Assembly (NCBI GenBank): GCA_900100095.1
Contig: FMTN01000019.1
Span: 1-48,131, forward strand
Direction of reading: 5' to 3'
Length of the DNA stretch: 48,131 bases
Source of the DNA: Lachnospiraceae bacterium C10
GTDB lineage: Bacteria; Bacillota; Clostridia; Lachnospirales; Lachnospiraceae
The notes under the pieces are model-generated. The model worked only from the letters and a program-made list of their open reading frames with translations. It made no database searches and was not told the origin of the DNA. Below are positions 34,809 to 42,350 of this stretch, in pieces. The translations under genes were made by a program, and so were the position numbers. Positions within the stretch are counted from its first letter, which is position 1. The number at the start of each line of letters is the position of its first letter.

Positions 34809-35980
34809 AAGAAGCATTTAGAATAATTCCGGTATATGCAGGAGATGTCTCCGGTGTGGCATCAGCCCTCTACGAACTGGGAGGAATGGTTGTCATGCAT
34901 GATCCTTCCGGTTGTAACAGCACCTACAACACCCACGATGAAGTCCGCTGGTATCGAAAAGAAAGCTATATCTTTATCTCCGGCCTGAACACAAGGGATG
35001 CGGTTCTTGGAAACGATCAGAAATTTATAGATGACATTGCCAATGCCGCTACAGAACTCGACCCTAAGCCGAAGTTCATTGCACTCTGCAATTCGCCAAT
35101 TCCGTTTTTAAACGGTACCGATTTTAAAGGCATTGCCCGCCTTCTTGAAAAAAGGCTTCAGATCCCGGTGTTCTATGTAAAGACCAACGGAATGCATGAC
35201 TATGTAAAAGGAGCCGGCTTGGCATTTACAGCCTTCGCCGACAAACTCCTTCCCCAAAAAGCGCCAACCCGGGAAGCTCACGATGCAATCCGGCTGAATC
35301 TACTGGGACTTACCCCTTTGGATTACGCCGATTATCAGAATGTAAGCCACGTGACGGAAATCCTGTCCGGGGAAGGCTTTGAAATCGTCGCCAACTGGTC
35401 CTACGGAAGCAGCTACGATGAAGTTCTCTCTTCCCCTCTTGCCGATGTCAATCTGGTACTGTCGGCAACCGGACTGCCATTGGCTCAAAAATTCTATGAA
35501 GACTATCAGCAGCCCTACGTTATCGGTCTTCCCACCGGTTCCCTTCAAAGCATCATCTGTCAGCAGCTGAGAAACGCTGCAAAAGGAGAACCCTTCCTGC
35601 AGCATCCGGCAGCAGAACTTCTGGCAGGGGGCATGAAACCGACCGGTAAAACCGCCTATATCATCGGAGAAGCCGTACAGAGCAAAAGTCTCGCCTACAC
35701 CTGCGTGTTCGATCAGGGATATGACAGAGCCGTTGTCCTCTGTCCGCTGGAACAGTCTGCCCAACTGATCGATGCAGAGGCCGGCGATTTGATCACCGTG
35801 GGAGAAGAAGAGATTGAATCCTATTTCAAGGATAAAGAGGATGCCACCATCCTTTGTGATCCTCTTTACGAACCGGTTCTTCCACAGAAGGCAACCAAAA
35901 ATTTTCTTCCGACACTTTCCTTCAGCGGAAGAATATTTAACGAACATTTTCCTGATTTTTTTGATACAATAAGAATATGA
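34805..35980 (+). CDS. Nitrogenase component-1-like protein (NifK/N-like), second copy
   Basis: ATG 34805 overlaps the preceding stop as ATGA, with GGGAGAA upstream, rather than the longer frame from 34787. The 391-residue protein is a paralogue of the one at 27258: LYELGGMVVMHDPSGCNSTY with C37, then HDEVRW, and LCNSPIPFLNGTD in place of IIGTPVPSVIGTD. It keeps the first cysteine but has no cysteine matching C42 of the first copy; instead it has one in the LCNSP segment. The two pairs may therefore hold different clusters. It is probably the beta-like partner of the protein at 33393. Confidence 0.78.
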   Translation: MKEAFRIIPVYAGDVSGVASALYELGGMVVMHDPSGCNSTYNTHDEVRWYRKESYIFISGLNTRDAVLGNDQKFIDDIANAATELDPKPKFIALCNSPIPFLNGTDFKGIARLLEKRLQIPVFYVKTNGMHDYVKGAGLAFTAFADKLLPQKAPTREAHDAIRLNLLGLTPLDYADYQNVSHVTEILSGEGFEIVANWSYGSSYDEVLSSPLADVNLVLSATGLPLAQKFYEDYQQPYVIGLPTGSLQSIICQQLRNAAKGEPFLQHPAAELLAGGMKPTGKTAYIIGEAVQSKSLAYTCVFDQGYDRAVVLCPLEQSAQLIDAEAGDLITVGEEEIESYFKDKEDATILCDPLYEPVLPQKATKNFLPTLSFSGRIFNEHFPDFFDTIRI

Positions 35981-37080
35981 TGAACGAAATGAACAAAAAG
36001 AGTGACAATAAACAGAGCAGCGAAACAGGTGCTGTTCACAAACGGCGTCCCCGTTATAAAGGAACCCACCCGAGGAAGTATTCCGAAAAGTATAAGGAGC
36101 TGAATCCTCAATTATATCCGGAAACCATCGAAAAGGTGATTTCAAAGGGAAGTACCCCTGCCGGAATGCACATTCCGATTGCAGTCGATGAGATTCTTGA
36201 AATTCTGGATATCAAGGAAGGGGAGAACGGTCTGGACTGTACCCTTGGATACGGTGGTCATACCAGAAAGATGCTACAGAAGCTGAATGGAAAAGGGCAT
36301 CTGACCTCCCTGGATGTGGATTCACAGAACATCCTTCGCACCGAGGGCATGCTTCGGAAGGAAGGCTTTACCGAAGATATCCTGTCCATCCGCCATATCA
36401 ATTTCCAGAATCTGGATCAGGCCGCTGCCGAGCAGGGGAAGTTTGATTTTATCTTAGCAGACCTTGGGGTATCCTCCATGCAGATTGATGAGCCGGAGCG
36501 TGGTTTTTCCTGGAAGCATGAGGGTCCGTTGGATCTTCGCCTGGATCAGAATTCCGGAGAACCGGCATCCGAGCGGTTAAAGGAACTGGAATGGGACGAA
36601 TTGGCAGGAATGCTGACCGAGAACGCAGACGAACCTTACGCGGAAGAAATTGCCAAAAAGGTAACCCGGGCAATCTATCATAAAAAACCGGTGGAGACCA
36701 CCACCCAGCTTGCCGCCCTGGTAAGAGAAGCCGTGACAGAGGCCACCAGGCACGAACAACTGAAAAAGGGCGAACTGGAAGACCTCATTAAAAAATCCTC
36801 TACCAGAACTTTTCAGGCGCTTCGTATCGATATCAATCAGGAATACGAAGTTCTCTACAACATGCTGGAGAAGTTACCGGAGGTATTAAATGATGGAGGA
36901 AGGGTTGCCATCCTAACCTTCCATTCCGGAGAGGACCGTATCGTTAAAAAGGAATTTAAGCGCTTCTATCGGGAAGGACGCTTTACTGAAATAGCAAAGG
37001 ATGCCATAAAGCCATCCAAGGAAGAGTGTTTTCGTAATCCAAGGGCCAGATCAGCGAAACTTCGCTGGGCAATCAAATGA
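35977..37080 (+). CDS. RsmH/MraW-like rRNA methyltransferase, probable second copy
   Basis: This is an S-adenosylmethionine-dependent methyltransferase of the RsmH family, which N4-methylates C1402 of 16S rRNA. The SAM loop DCTLGYGGHTRKM, the inner DLGVSSMQIDEPERGFSW, and the C-terminal AILTFHSGEDRIVKKEFK and NPRARSAKLRWA are typical. At 367 residues it is longer than usual (about 310), with a basic N-terminal extension of about 55 residues. It is not beside ftsL or other cell-wall genes, so it is probably an extra copy. It starts inside the previous stop codon (ATGA at 35977) with no good ribosome site, so it depends on coupling; starts at 35980 or 35989 are also possible. Confidence 0.88.
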   Translation: MMNEMNKKSDNKQSSETGAVHKRRPRYKGTHPRKYSEKYKELNPQLYPETIEKVISKGSTPAGMHIPIAVDEILEILDIKEGENGLDCTLGYGGHTRKMLQKLNGKGHLTSLDVDSQNILRTEGMLRKEGFTEDILSIRHINFQNLDQAAAEQGKFDFILADLGVSSMQIDEPERGFSWKHEGPLDLRLDQNSGEPASERLKELEWDELAGMLTENADEPYAEEIAKKVTRAIYHKKPVETTTQLAALVREAVTEATRHEQLKKGELEDLIKKSSTRTFQALRIDINQEYEVLYNMLEKLPEVLNDGGRVAILTFHSGEDRIVKKEFKRFYREGRFTEIAKDAIKPSKEECFRNPRARSAKLRWAIK

Positions 37081-37126
37081 TAAATGGAGTCTTGCGGAAA
37101 AGGGCAAGACGGTCGTAACCTTCTTT

Positions 37127-37164
37127 AAAAGCGGCAACCCATCCGGGCTGCTGCTTTTGTTTTT
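37127..37164 (+). terminator. Terminator after the RsmH-like gene
   Basis: AAAAGCGGCA pairs with TGCTGCTTTT around an inner CCC/GGG loop, followed by GTTTTT. It closes the long operon that began near 25021. Confidence 0.75.
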
Positions 37165-37200
37165 GCATAAATCACATACATCCCGGCCGGAGGATACTTG

Positions 37201-37229
37201 TTGCCTTTAACGTATAAAAGTGATATGCT
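37201..37229 (+). promoter_or_regulatory. Sigma-A promoter of trpB2
   Basis: TTGCCT (37201-37206), a 17-base spacer and TATGCT (37224-37229), 36 bases before the start codon. Confidence 0.65.
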
Positions 37230-37265
37230 ATGAGAAATGCATAGCTTTTTAGAAAGGGGTATCCT

Positions 37266-38648
37266 ATGACAACAGGTAAAAAAGCACCATATAAAATATA
37301 TCTCGAGGAGAATGAAATCCCAAAGCAGTGGTATAACGTTCGTGCTGATATGAAAAATAAACCGGCTCCGTTATTAAATCCGGCCACATTACAGCCAATG
37401 ACCGTAGAAGATCTGTCTCCGGTCTTCTGTAAAGAGCTGGCAGAGCAGGAATTAAATAATGATGACGCCTATATTACGATTCCGGATGAGATCTACAACT
37501 TTTACAAAATGTACCGTCCATCACCGCTGGTACATGCGGAATTCCTGGAAAAGGCACTGGATACTCCGGCTCATATCTATTACAAGTTCGAAGGTAACAA
37601 CACCTCCGGAAGTCATAAATTAAACTCTGCCATCGCGCAGGCGTATTATGCAAAAAAGCAGGGACTTAAGGGTGTCACCACCGAGACCGGAGCCGGTCAG
37701 TGGGGAACTGCACTGTCTATGGCATGTTCCTTCTTCGATCTGGACTGTAAGGTTTACATGGTAAAGGTTTCCTACGAGCAGAAGCCGTTCCGCCGGGAAG
37801 TTATGCGTACCTACGGCGCATCCGTAACACCGTCTCCTTCCGACACCACCGAAATCGGACGCAAAATCCTTCAGGAGCATCCTGGAACCACAGGTTCTCT
37901 TGGCTGTGCCATCTCCGAAGCTGTGGAAGTGGCTGTGGGAACCGAAGGATATCGTTATGTCCTTGGCTCTGTCTTAAATCAGGTTCTTCTTCACCAGAGT
38001 ATCATTGGTCTTGAGACTAAGGCTGCTTTGGATAAGATCGGCGTTAAGCCGGATATCATTATCGGCTGCGCCGGCGGCGGTTCCAACCTTGGCGGACTGA
38101 TTTCCCCATTCGTAGGAGAAAAGCTTCGGGGCGAAGCCGATTACGATATCATTGCGGTGGAACCGGCTTCCTGTCCTTCCCTGACACGAGGCAAATTTGT
38201 ATACGATTTCTGTGACACCGGTATGGTTACACCGATTGCCAAGATGTATACCCTTGGACATGACTTCATTCCATCCGCCAACCACGCCGGCGGACTTCGC
38301 TACCATGGCATGAGTCCTGTTCTTTCCCAGCTGTATGCGGACGGATATATGCGTGCCATCTCAGTGGAGCAGACCTCTGTCTTTGAAGCTGCAGAACTTT
38401 TTGCCAGAACAGAGGGAACCCTTCCGGCACCGGAGTCCAGCCATGCGATCCGTGCTGCGATTGATGAGGCATTAAAATGCAAAGAGACCGGCGAAGAGAA
38501 GACCATCGTCTTCGGTCTGACCGGAACCGGATACTTCGACATGGTGGCTTATGAGAAGTACAACAACAAGGAAATGACAGATTATGTTCCGACTGATGAG
38601 GACCTTGCAAAAGGCTTCGCATCCATCCCGGACTTTGATCTTCCATAA
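37266..38648 (+). CDS. trpB2: Tryptophan synthase beta chain, TrpB2 type
   Basis: This PLP enzyme joins indole and serine to make tryptophan. The 460-residue length, the N-terminal block before RPSPLVHAEFLEKAL, and the separate genomic position without trpA mark the TrpB2 class rather than TrpB1. The PLP lysine is in GNNTSGSHKLNSA, the catalytic-loop region reads ETGAGQWGTALS, and the phosphate loop is GCAGGGSNLGG. TrpB2 proteins interact weakly or not at all with TrpA and may salvage free indole. The ribosome site is AGAAAGGGG. It is a single gene with no attenuator or T-box seen upstream, and no clear terminator in the 150 bases that follow. Confidence 0.92.
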   Translation: MTTGKKAPYKIYLEENEIPKQWYNVRADMKNKPAPLLNPATLQPMTVEDLSPVFCKELAEQELNNDDAYITIPDEIYNFYKMYRPSPLVHAEFLEKALDTPAHIYYKFEGNNTSGSHKLNSAIAQAYYAKKQGLKGVTTETGAGQWGTALSMACSFFDLDCKVYMVKVSYEQKPFRREVMRTYGASVTPSPSDTTEIGRKILQEHPGTTGSLGCAISEAVEVAVGTEGYRYVLGSVLNQVLLHQSIIGLETKAALDKIGVKPDIIIGCAGGGSNLGGLISPFVGEKLRGEADYDIIAVEPASCPSLTRGKFVYDFCDTGMVTPIAKMYTLGHDFIPSANHAGGLRYHGMSPVLSQLYADGYMRAISVEQTSVFEAAELFARTEGTLPAPESSHAIRAAIDEALKCKETGEEKTIVFGLTGTGYFDMVAYEKYNNKEMTDYVPTDEDLAKGFASIPDFDLP

Positions 38649-38798
38649 ATTTCTTGCTTATACTTTCTAATCTCCTGCGAAATTTTTCGATTTTTTGTCG
38701 AATCTCCTTCCCGGGTTGTTGCACCTGTAGCCATTCCATGTTACAACAGTGATATAGTATGAAAGTAGGGAGTTATAACCTAAGAAGGAGGAACATGT

Positions 38799-39341
38799 AT
38801 GGCAGATAACAAGTATGCAGGAACACAGACAGAGAAAAATCTCCAGGCGGCTTTTGCCGGAGAATCCCAGGCACGGAATAAATACACCTATTTTGCATCC
38901 GTGGCAAAGAAGGAAGGCTATGAGCAGATGGCTGCTTTATTCCTTAAGACCGCAGATAATGAAAAGGAACATGCCAAGATGTGGTTTAAGGAACTGTCCG
39001 GCCTCGGAGATACCAAAGCCAATCTGAAGGAAGCTGCAGATGGCGAGAATTACGAATGGACGGACATGTATGCCGGCTTTGCCGAAACAGCAGAAGCGGA
39101 AGGGTTCCCGGAATTGGCTGAGAAGTTCCGTCTGGTGGCTGAGATCGAAAAGCATCATGAAGAGCGCTATCGTGCCCTCCTTAAGAATATCGAGACAGCT
39201 CAGGTATTTGAGAAGTCCGAAGTCAAGGTATGGGAATGCCGGAATTGCGGACATATTGTGGTAGGAACAGCCGCTCCGGATGTCTGCCCTGTCTGTGCTC
39301 ATCCTCAGAGTTTCTTTGAACTTCACGAGGAAAACTACTAA
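38799..39341 (+). CDS. Rubrerythrin
   Basis: This is a non-haem di-iron peroxidase that reduces hydrogen peroxide in anaerobes. The 180-residue protein has the ferritin-like four-helix domain with iron ligands in [24 protein letters not shown] and [12 protein letters not shown]-terminal rubredoxin-like domain follows, in which ECRNCGHI and CPVCAHPQ supply the four iron-binding cysteines. AAGAAGGAGG gives a strong ribosome site. Upstream, an AT-rich stretch ending GATATAGTATG may be the promoter, but no clear -35 or PerR box is visible. Confidence 0.95.
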   Translation: MADNKYAGTQTEKNLQAAFAGESQARNKYTYFASVAKKEGYEQMAALFLKTADNEKEHAKMWFKELSGLGDTKANLKEAADGENYEWTDMYAGFAETAEAEGFPELAEKFRLVAEIEKHHEERYRALLKNIETAQVFEKSEVKVWECRNCGHIVVGTAAPDVCPVCAHPQSFFELHEENY

Positions 39342-39350
39342 AAGCTACAG

Positions 39351-39390
39351 AAGTGTTGTAAAAACAATTTGTTTTTACAACACTTTTTTA
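39351..39390 (+). terminator. Strong terminator after rubrerythrin
   Basis: AAGTGTTGTAAAAACA pairs perfectly over 16 bases with TGTTTTTACAACACTT around a three-base loop and is followed by a T-run. Confidence 0.9.
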
Positions 39391-39409
39391 CATTTCGTCA
39401 TTTTTCATA

Positions 39410-39438
39410 TTTACATCTCCACTCAAACATGATACCTT
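39410..39438 (+). promoter_or_regulatory. Possible promoter of the amino-acid ABC operon
   Basis: TTTACA (39410-39415), a 17-base spacer and TACCTT (39433-39438). The -10 box is weak, so this is tentative. Confidence 0.4.
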
Positions 39439-39495
39439 ATTATCACTGTAGCACACTAAAGCACAACGGAAAAAGAAAGAAACAGGAGATAATAT

Positions 39496-40314
39496 ATGAG
39501 AAATATCAAAAAGGTACTGTGTTTCGCACTGGCAGCCACCATGGTTATGAGTTTCGTTGCCTGCGGTTCTAACACTGGCAAGAAGGCAGATAACAAGAAG
39601 ACCGTAGAAAACACAGACAAGAATCTGGTCGTTGGTTTTGACCAGAATTTCCCGCCTTTCGGATACGTAGGAAAAGACGGAGAGTACACCGGTTTCGATA
39701 TCGAACTGGCAGCCGAAGCTGCAAAGCGATTGAAGATGGATGTTGTATATCAGCCGATTGACTGGGATGCGAAGGATATGGAATTATCCAGCGGCACCAT
39801 TGATTGCATCTGGAACGGATTTACCATTAACGGAAGAGAAGATCAGTATGCATGGTCCGATGCCTATATGAACAACGCCCAGGTTTTTGTGGTTCGTTCC
39901 GACTCCGGTATCACATCAGAAAAGGACCTGAAGGGCAAGATCGTTGATGTGCAGAAGGAGTCTTCCGCTGAAAGCGCATTGAACAGCGAGGAAAGCAAGT
40001 CTCTGACCGGCAGTTTTTCACAGTTAATCTCTGTTGCCGATTACAACACCGCTATGATGGATCTGGAGTCCGGCGCCGTAGATGCGGTTGCCATGGATAA
40101 GTTCGTGGCATTGGATCAGACAAAGGACAAAGGGGATACTTTCCAGGTTCTTTCCTATGAAATCTCTTCCGAGCAGTACGGTATCGGTTTTGAGAAGAAG
40201 AATACGGCCTTACGTGATAAGGTAAATATCGCATTGAAAGAGATGAACGCCGATGGTACCTTTGCCAAAATTTCCAAAAAATACTTTGGCGAAGATGTCT
40301 CCATCTTACAATAA
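39496..40314 (+). CDS. Amino-acid ABC transporter substrate-binding lipoprotein
   Basis: This family 3 solute-binding protein captures a polar amino acid outside the cell. The signal peptide ends in a lipobox (SFVAC, C23), and an acidic/lysine linker follows. The domain opens with VVGFDQNFPPFGYVGKDGEYTGFDIELA, the classic start of the His/Gln/Arg/cystine-binding group. IDCIWNGFTINGRE and VDAVAMDKFVA complete the two lobes. The length of 272 is normal. It is the first gene of a three-gene operon with the permease and ATPase. The ligand is probably glutamine, glutamate or cystine but cannot be fixed. Confidence 0.92.
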   Translation: MRNIKKVLCFALAATMVMSFVACGSNTGKKADNKKTVENTDKNLVVGFDQNFPPFGYVGKDGEYTGFDIELAAEAAKRLKMDVVYQPIDWDAKDMELSSGTIDCIWNGFTINGREDQYAWSDAYMNNAQVFVVRSDSGITSEKDLKGKIVDVQKESSAESALNSEESKSLTGSFSQLISVADYNTAMMDLESGAVDAVAMDKFVALDQTKDKGDTFQVLSYEISSEQYGIGFEKKNTALRDKVNIALKEMNADGTFAKISKKYFGEDVSILQ

Positions 40315-40381
40315 AGTCTCGCTCGCGGCGAATATATTCCCGCCTGAGATAGAAATTATTTGCATCGATAGAAGGATATTT

Positions 40382-41032
40382 ATGGACTTAGGAACAATTT
40401 TTTTAGAGCTGACCGGAGGTATGCTCACCACAATTCAGATTTTTCTTTTGACCTTGTTATTTTCATTGCCGCTTGGCCTTGTCATATCGTTTGGTCGTAT
40501 GTCTAAGATCTGGATCATTCGTACCCTGACAAAGATCTATATCTCCATCATGCGCGGAACCCCGCTGATGCTGCAATTGATTGTGGTGTATTTCGGACCT
40601 TATTACATCTTTGGCATGACAATATCCTCCTCCTACCGGGGAAGTGCTGTCATCATCGCCTTCGCCCTGAATTATGCCGCATATTTCGCGGAGATTTACC
40701 GTAGCGGCATCGAATCCATGTCCGCCGGCCAGTATGAGGCCGCCAAAGTTCTGGGATATAGCCGCAGCCAGACGTTTTTTCGCATCATATTACCTCAGGT
40801 CATCAAGCGGATCCTTCCATCCATCACCAATGAGGTTATCACCCTCGTGAAGGACACTTCCCTGGCGTTCTCCATTGCCTACGCTGAAATGTTTACCCAG
40901 GCAAAAGCACTGGCTGCAACGGCACATAACGTCATTCCACTGTTGGCAGCCGGTCTGTTCTACTATATCTTTAACTTTGTCGTTGCCATGCTGATGGATT
41001 ACGGCGAGAAACGAATGAATTACTACAGCTAG
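40382..41032 (+). CDS. Amino-acid ABC transporter permease (HisM/GlnP type)
   Basis: ATG 40382 follows AGAAGGAT; the longer frame from 40253 overlaps the binding-protein gene. The 216-residue protein has five membrane helices. The His/Glu/Gln/Arg/opine-type signature MRGTPLMLQL is near residue 60, and the EAA coupling loop is YEAAKVLGYSRSQTFFRIILPQ. It should act as a homodimer with the ATPase encoded 8 bases later. The 67-base spacer before it contains AGTCTCGCTCGCGG, a fragment of the palindromic repeat family. Confidence 0.93.
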   Translation: MDLGTIFLELTGGMLTTIQIFLLTLLFSLPLGLVISFGRMSKIWIIRTLTKIYISIMRGTPLMLQLIVVYFGPYYIFGMTISSSYRGSAVIIAFALNYAAYFAEIYRSGIESMSAGQYEAAKVLGYSRSQTFFRIILPQVIKRILPSITNEVITLVKDTSLAFSIAYAEMFTQAKALAATAHNVIPLLAAGLFYYIFNFVVAMLMDYGEKRMNYYS

Positions 41033-41040
41033 GAGCGACT

Positions 41041-41799
41041 ATGAAGATTTTAGAAATGAACCACGTCAAAAAGAGCTTTAAAGACACAAAAGTTCTTAAA
41101 GATATCAGTCTTGCTGTGGAAGAAGGAGAAGTGGTCTCCATCATCGGACCTTCCGGTTCCGGTAAGTCTACGTTACTTCGCTGTGCCACCTTCCTTGAGA
41201 CCATGGATGACGGTTCCCTGACCTATGTAGGGGATCCTGTCGTTCAATCGGTAAACGGCAGTGCCAGCTACGGTTCCAAAGCCGCTCAGAAAAAGGCCTG
41301 CGGTTACTTTGGTCTGGTGTTCCAGAACTTTAACCTCTTCCCGCATTTTTCTGTTATAAAAAACATAACGGATGCTCCAATCCGCAATCAAAAGCGGGAC
41401 AAGGCGGAGGTCTACCGCGAAGCCCGGGAACTTCTGGCCAAGATGGGACTATCCGACAAGGAAAATGCCTATCCCTGCGAGTTATCCGGTGGACAGAAAC
41501 AAAGGGTTTCCATCGCACGGGCACTGGCCATGAAACCTAAAATCCTTTTTTTCGATGAGCCTACATCCGCTCTCGATCCGGAATTAACCATTGAAATTCT
41601 AAAGGTCATCAAGGATCTGGCAAAAGAGAACATGACCATGGTCATTGTAACGCATGAAATGAGTTTTGCCAGAGACGTTTCCGATCGCATTATTTTTATG
41701 GAACATGGTATGATTGTAGAAGATACAACACCACAGGCTCTCTTTACATCGGATAATGCGAGAACCAGAGAATTCCTGGGAAAATACCATAATTCATAG
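41041..41799 (+). CDS. Amino-acid ABC transporter ATP-binding protein (GlnQ type)
   Basis: This 252-residue ATPase energises the uptake system. Walker A GPSGSGKST, Q-loop GLVFQNFNLFPH, signature LSGGQKQR, Walker B ILFFDEPTSALDPE and H-loop VTHEMSFA are all typical of polar amino-acid importers. About 20 residues are inserted after the first lobe (VVQSVNGSASYGSKAAQKKA), a minor difference from GlnQ. It is the last gene of the operon. A hairpin overlaps its stop region. Confidence 0.94.
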   Translation: MKILEMNHVKKSFKDTKVLKDISLAVEEGEVVSIIGPSGSGKSTLLRCATFLETMDDGSLTYVGDPVVQSVNGSASYGSKAAQKKACGYFGLVFQNFNLFPHFSVIKNITDAPIRNQKRDKAEVYREARELLAKMGLSDKENAYPCELSGGQKQRVSIARALAMKPKILFFDEPTSALDPELTIEILKVIKDLAKENMTMVIVTHEMSFARDVSDRIIFMEHGMIVEDTTPQALFTSDNARTREFLGKYHNS

Positions 41800-41829
41800 T
41801 CCCCGGACACCTTAAGTGGCCGGGACTGC
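41797..41829. terminator. Bidirectional hairpin at the strand switch
   Basis: AGTCCC(C)GG pairs with CCGGGACT around a loop holding the stop codon of the minus-strand gene. It separates the plus-strand ABC operon from the minus-strand genes. T-tracts on either side are poor. Confidence 0.5.
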
Positions 41830-42324
41830 GTTCTTTTCCTTTATCATATTATACAACGCATATGCGTTGGTTATAACAGATAGAACGTCAAAGATTGCTC
41901 CGGTATATGACCCCAGCATAAAATGATAGAAAATCCAAGGGATAAAGGTTACTGTGACCAATGTCTTAAAGCGGATCGGATCCTCTACATCCATTAACAG
42001 AATATAAATCGTACATACAGCCGCCGGAATAACACCTAAAAGCCCTTGCCTGTTAAAAAGAACCGTAGTGCCAATGGAAGCCGTGATGAATATCCCCTTC
42101 CATGTGGCACTTAATTTTTCTTTATAACATAGAAAATTCCGGAAGCAGGAGAGTACATTGTTGATTGCTCCGGTAATTCCTCCCAGCAGAAGCATACTCA
42201 CCGCCTGCATCAGCAGCTGCAGAATCTGGACGAATAAAATCCTTGTCTTCCTGCGAATCACACCGGATCCCACCTGTACCATGGCTGCTATAAAATCTAT
42301 GACGTTTGCTGTAATCTGAATCAT
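41812..42324 (-). CDS. YgjV-family membrane protein
   Basis: This 170-residue membrane protein has about five or six hydrophobic helices and resembles the uncharacterised YgjV family. It opens with an amphipathic segment, followed by GGITGAINNVLSCFRNFLCYKEK, typical of that group. The ribosome site is AAGGAAACAGGA. It lies 26 bases downstream of a secreted-protein gene on the same strand and probably shares its transcript. Function unknown. Confidence 0.7.
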   Translation of the reverse strand: MIQITANVIDFIAAMVQVGSGVIRRKTRILFVQILQLLMQAVSMLLLGGITGAINNVLSCFRNFLCYKEKLSATWKGIFITASIGTTVLFNRQGLLGVIPAAVCTIYILLMDVEDPIRFKTLVTVTFIPWIFYHFMLGSYTGAIFDVLSVITNAYALYNMIKEKNAVPAT

Positions 42325-42350
42325 TCCTGTTTCCTTATTCTAATGCTGTA

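Noticed and set aside
37228-37251. GCTATG/CATAGC hairpin followed by T-run before trpB2, as terminator or attenuator
   Set aside because: It overlaps the -10 box, so most of the 5' arm would not be transcribed; probably chance.
38649-38798. PerR or other peroxide-response box before rubrerythrin
   Set aside because: No TTATAAT-N-ATTATAA-like sequence was found; only a weak TACAAC inverted repeat.
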